DNA of 64,000 nucleotides from Streptomyces sp. JB150 (lineage in GTDB: Bacteria > Actinomycetota > Actinomycetes > Streptomycetales > Streptomycetaceae), in NCBI RefSeq assembly GCF_011193355.1, contig NZ_CP049780.1, forward strand, positions 3,547,085-3,611,084. Direction: 5' to 3'. The translations under genes were made by a program, and so were the position numbers. Within the stretch, counting starts at the first letter, position 1. Every line of letters begins with the position of its first letter. The notes under the pieces are model-generated. The model saw only the letters and a program-made list of their open reading frames with translations. It was not told the origin of the DNA and did no database searches. Positions 62,129-64,000 of this stretch are shown one piece after another.

Positions 62129-63991
62129 TCAGCCGATGCGGACCGTCCGCGCCACCGTCACCTGGTCGAACTCCGACACCCGCACCGTCGCCTTCATGCG
62201 CCAGCTGCCCGGCACCGGCAGGTCGAGGGTGTCGGTGGCCCAGTAGCCGCCGCGGTCGGCGAGTCCGGCGTCGATCGGGCCGATGTCCTGTCCGGGGTGG
62301 GTGAAGGCGAGGCGGATCTCGGGGACGCTGACGAGGCCGCCGTCGGGGGCGAAGGCCACGGCCTGGACGGAGTTCTCGCCGGTGCGGGCCGGGTCGAGGG
62401 TGATCTGGACGGTGCCGCGTCCGCCGGGGGTGCCCACGTCGAAGGGCACGGTCGTGGTGGTCGTGGGCGGCAGCACGGTCGCCGGTCCGGCCGCCGCCGC
62501 CTCGGCCGCGGCGCGGCCCGGCAGCGTGCCGGTCAGCAGGGTCGTCAACGCCAGGACGACCACGGCGACGGCCAGTTCGGCGAGGACCGAGCGACGCAGG
62601 CGACGCCGGTCCGGGTACGGGGGTGAGGGCAGGGGCGGGGGCGGCGACGAGGGCGAGGGTGAGTGCTCGGCAGGGCCTCCGTCCGGGTGCGCGGGCGCGG
62701 GCTCCCCGCCCCCGCCTCCTTCCGCCTCCCCCGCCGACGGCCCCCCGACCCGTTCCAGTGCCCTCTCCGGTACGGCCGTGGCCTCCCCGGGCGCCGGCGC
62801 GCTGGACGTCGCCTCGCCGGGCGTCGCCTCCCCGGACGCCGGCTCCCGCACCAGCCCCCGTGACACCCACGCCGCCCCCAGCAGCAGCACCACCGCCGCC
62901 GTCTTGGCGGCCAGGAGCCGGCCGTACGTCGTCTGGGTGAGCGCGTCGAGGGAGCCGAGGCCGCGCCAGGACTGGTAGACGCCGGTGACGACGAGGACGG
63001 TGACGGAGGCGAGGGCGAGGCAGGAGTAGCGGTGGACGGTGGCCGTGGGGAGGCCGCCGCGGCGCAGGCAGGTCAGCAGTGCGGCGAGGCCGCCCAGCCA
63101 GGCCGACATCGCCAGCAGGTGCAGCACCGAGGACACCATCGCCACCGGCACCTGGATCCCGGCGGACGCGTGTTCGGCGGCGGCCCAGGTGAGGGCCAGG
63201 CCCACGGCGAGCAGCGCCCGCACGGCCGGTGTACGCCGCCCGGGGAGCCGTACGGCGAGCAGGAGCAGGGCCACGCGGGCCAGCAGGGCGATACCGGGGC
63301 GGGTGGTCGCGGTGCGGGTCAGGCCGTCGGGGTCGAACGCCGTCCACGGGGCCGCGCCCGTCTCGTAGGGGGCGCGCAGCAGGAACAGGGCGAGGGTGGC
63401 CGCGAGCAGCGTCCACCAGCCGGTGACCAGCAGCCGGCGCAGGGGGGCGGGGTCGGGCGGGCGGCAGAGGGCCGTGAAGGCGGCGGTGCCGAGGAGGAGG
63501 GCGACGGCCAGGTAGGCGAGGTGGCGGGCCAGGAGGTGCAGGGCCTTGGTCGCCGGGTGCTCGGGCGGGCCGGTGTCCGCGGCGGCCGTCGTACGGCTGG
63601 GCTTGCCGATGGAGAAGCTGAACGCGCCGGAGACGGGGTGGCTGTCGGCGGAGACCACCCGCCAGGCCACCGTGTAGGTGCCGGTGCGCAGGTGGTCGGG
63701 CAGGCGGACGCGGACCGTGTCGTCGCCGTCGGGCGCGTGCCGGGCCTCGCCGACGCGGACGCGCCGGTTGTCGGGGCCGAGCAGGCGTACCGACCCGTCG
63801 AGCAGGCCGACCGACTCGGTGAAGGAGAGGGTGAGCTGCCGGGGCGCGGACTTCAGGACGGCGCCGTCGCGGGGGTCGGTGGCGGCCAGCGCGGCGTGCG
63901 CGGCGGCGGGGGCGGCGGAGCCGAGGAGGACCAGCAGGGTCAGCAGTGCCACCAGCAGCGCCGGCCGGCGCGGTCGTCCGCCCTCGTGCAT
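62129..63991 (-). CDS. CopC-CopD fusion protein (copper resistance / uptake)
   Basis: 620 residues. Signal peptide (LLVALLTLLVLLGSAAPAAAHA), then a CopC-like domain (residues ~30-130: HAALAATDPRDGAVL, RVVSADSHPVSGAFSFSIG, with the His of the copper site after signal cleavage). A CopD domain with about eight hydrophobic segments follows (~150-390). A Pro/Gly-rich linker (~390-455), another helix and a C-terminal beta domain (YtkA-like) end it. ATG 63991; only nine bases remain to the window edge. It precedes the NarL-type kinase gene, which may sense copper or envelope signals. Confidence 0.88.
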   Translation of the reverse strand: MHEGGRPRRPALLVALLTLLVLLGSAAPAAAHAALAATDPRDGAVLKSAPRQLTLSFTESVGLLDGSVRLLGPDNRRVRVGEARHAPDGDDTVRVRLPDHLRTGTYTVAWRVVSADSHPVSGAFSFSIGKPSRTTAAADTGPPEHPATKALHLLARHLAYLAVALLLGTAAFTALCRPPDPAPLRRLLVTGWWTLLAATLALFLLRAPYETGAAPWTAFDPDGLTRTATTRPGIALLARVALLLLAVRLPGRRTPAVRALLAVGLALTWAAAEHASAGIQVPVAMVSSVLHLLAMSAWLGGLAALLTCLRRGGLPTATVHRYSCLALASVTVLVVTGVYQSWRGLGSLDALTQTTYGRLLAAKTAAVVLLLGAAWVSRGLVREPASGEATPGEATSSAPAPGEATAVPERALERVGGPSAGEAEGGGGGEPAPAHPDGGPAEHSPSPSSPPPPLPSPPYPDRRRLRRSVLAELAVAVVVLALTTLLTGTLPGRAAAEAAAAGPATVLPPTTTTTVPFDVGTPGGRGTVQITLDPARTGENSVQAVAFAPDGGLVSVPEIRLAFTHPGQDIGPIDAGLADRGGYWATDTLDLPVPGSWRMKATVRVSEFDQVTVARTVRIG

Positions 63992-64000
63992 CGGATCCGT

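Overview
This window is high-GC actinobacterial chromosome, almost certainly Streptomyces. The evidence is BldC, a paralogous Lsr2-like protein, valine dehydrogenase, an NsdA-like TPR regulator, a large SARP/AfsR-type regulator, GTG starts, third-position G/C bias and Streptomyces-type tRNAs without encoded CCA. The order dnaX, purD, purC, lsr2-like, purS-Q-L, purF-M, vdh, bldC, hrpA, DEAD-box helicase is one I associate from memory with the conserved core of Streptomyces chromosomes, about 200 kb from oriC. I see no insertion sequence, prophage, CRISPR array or integrated element.

Layout. 1-5.0 kb: the 3' part of an ECF-like sigma factor carrying a zinc-finger, a membrane span and an outer NPCBM domain, converging on and overlapping a SARP/AfsR-family regulator. 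5.4-9.96 kb: an asparagine-synthetase-like protein, a 1-kb regulatory gap with repeats, and an NsdA-like TPR regulator. 10-13.5 kb: L-2-hydroxyglutarate oxidase, trmB and a PrsW-type protease. 13.6-15.3 kb: an M23 cell-wall peptidase behind a c-di-AMP (ydaO) riboswitch, and tRNA-fMet. 15.4-17.6 kb: a RibD-like protein with swapped domain order, a 40-bp tandem repeat, a hypothetical gene and tRNA-Lys. 17.7-24.5 kb: amino-acid permease, DEAD-box helicase, lipoprotein, minimal zincin and membrane metallophosphoesterase. 24.5-29.1 kb: tRNA-Glu/Asp/Phe with a parS-like palindrome inside the cluster, hrpA and a second identical tRNA-Asp. 29.3-33.5 kb: a small Cys/His protein, bldC, a conserved hypothetical, vdh and a DUF3073 gene.

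33.5-54.1 kb is dominated by de novo purine synthesis: purS-purQ-purL (overlapping ATGA/GTGA junctions), then purF-purM, purC and purD, covering PRPP to AIR (without purN) and the SAICAR step. Interleaved are two lipoprotein or membrane proteins, an MDMPI-type protein, the Lsr2-like nucleoid protein, an unusual tRNA-Gly(UCC), and an ABC exporter with a two-component system lying between two identical tRNA-Gly(GCC) genes. 54.5-57.4 kb has dnaX, the SRP RNA and tRNA-Ser. 57.4-60.1 kb has a divergent pair: an HTH/coiled-coil/alpha-solenoid protein and a 53-residue single-span membrane peptide, separated by an 11+11-bp dyad with a third half-site. 60.1-64 kb holds a NarL-type two-component system and a CopC-CopD fusion protein.

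The strongest leads are the divergent HTH-solenoid/micro-membrane-protein pair with its operator, the tRNA-Gly(UCC) with a GUGC T-loop and altered D-loop (features of peptidoglycan-dedicated tRNAs), the membrane-tethered sigma factor, the ydaO riboswitch, the parS-like site within a tRNA cluster, and the nested dyad in front of purSQL. All identifications rest on reading the sequence and on family knowledge; no database search was run.
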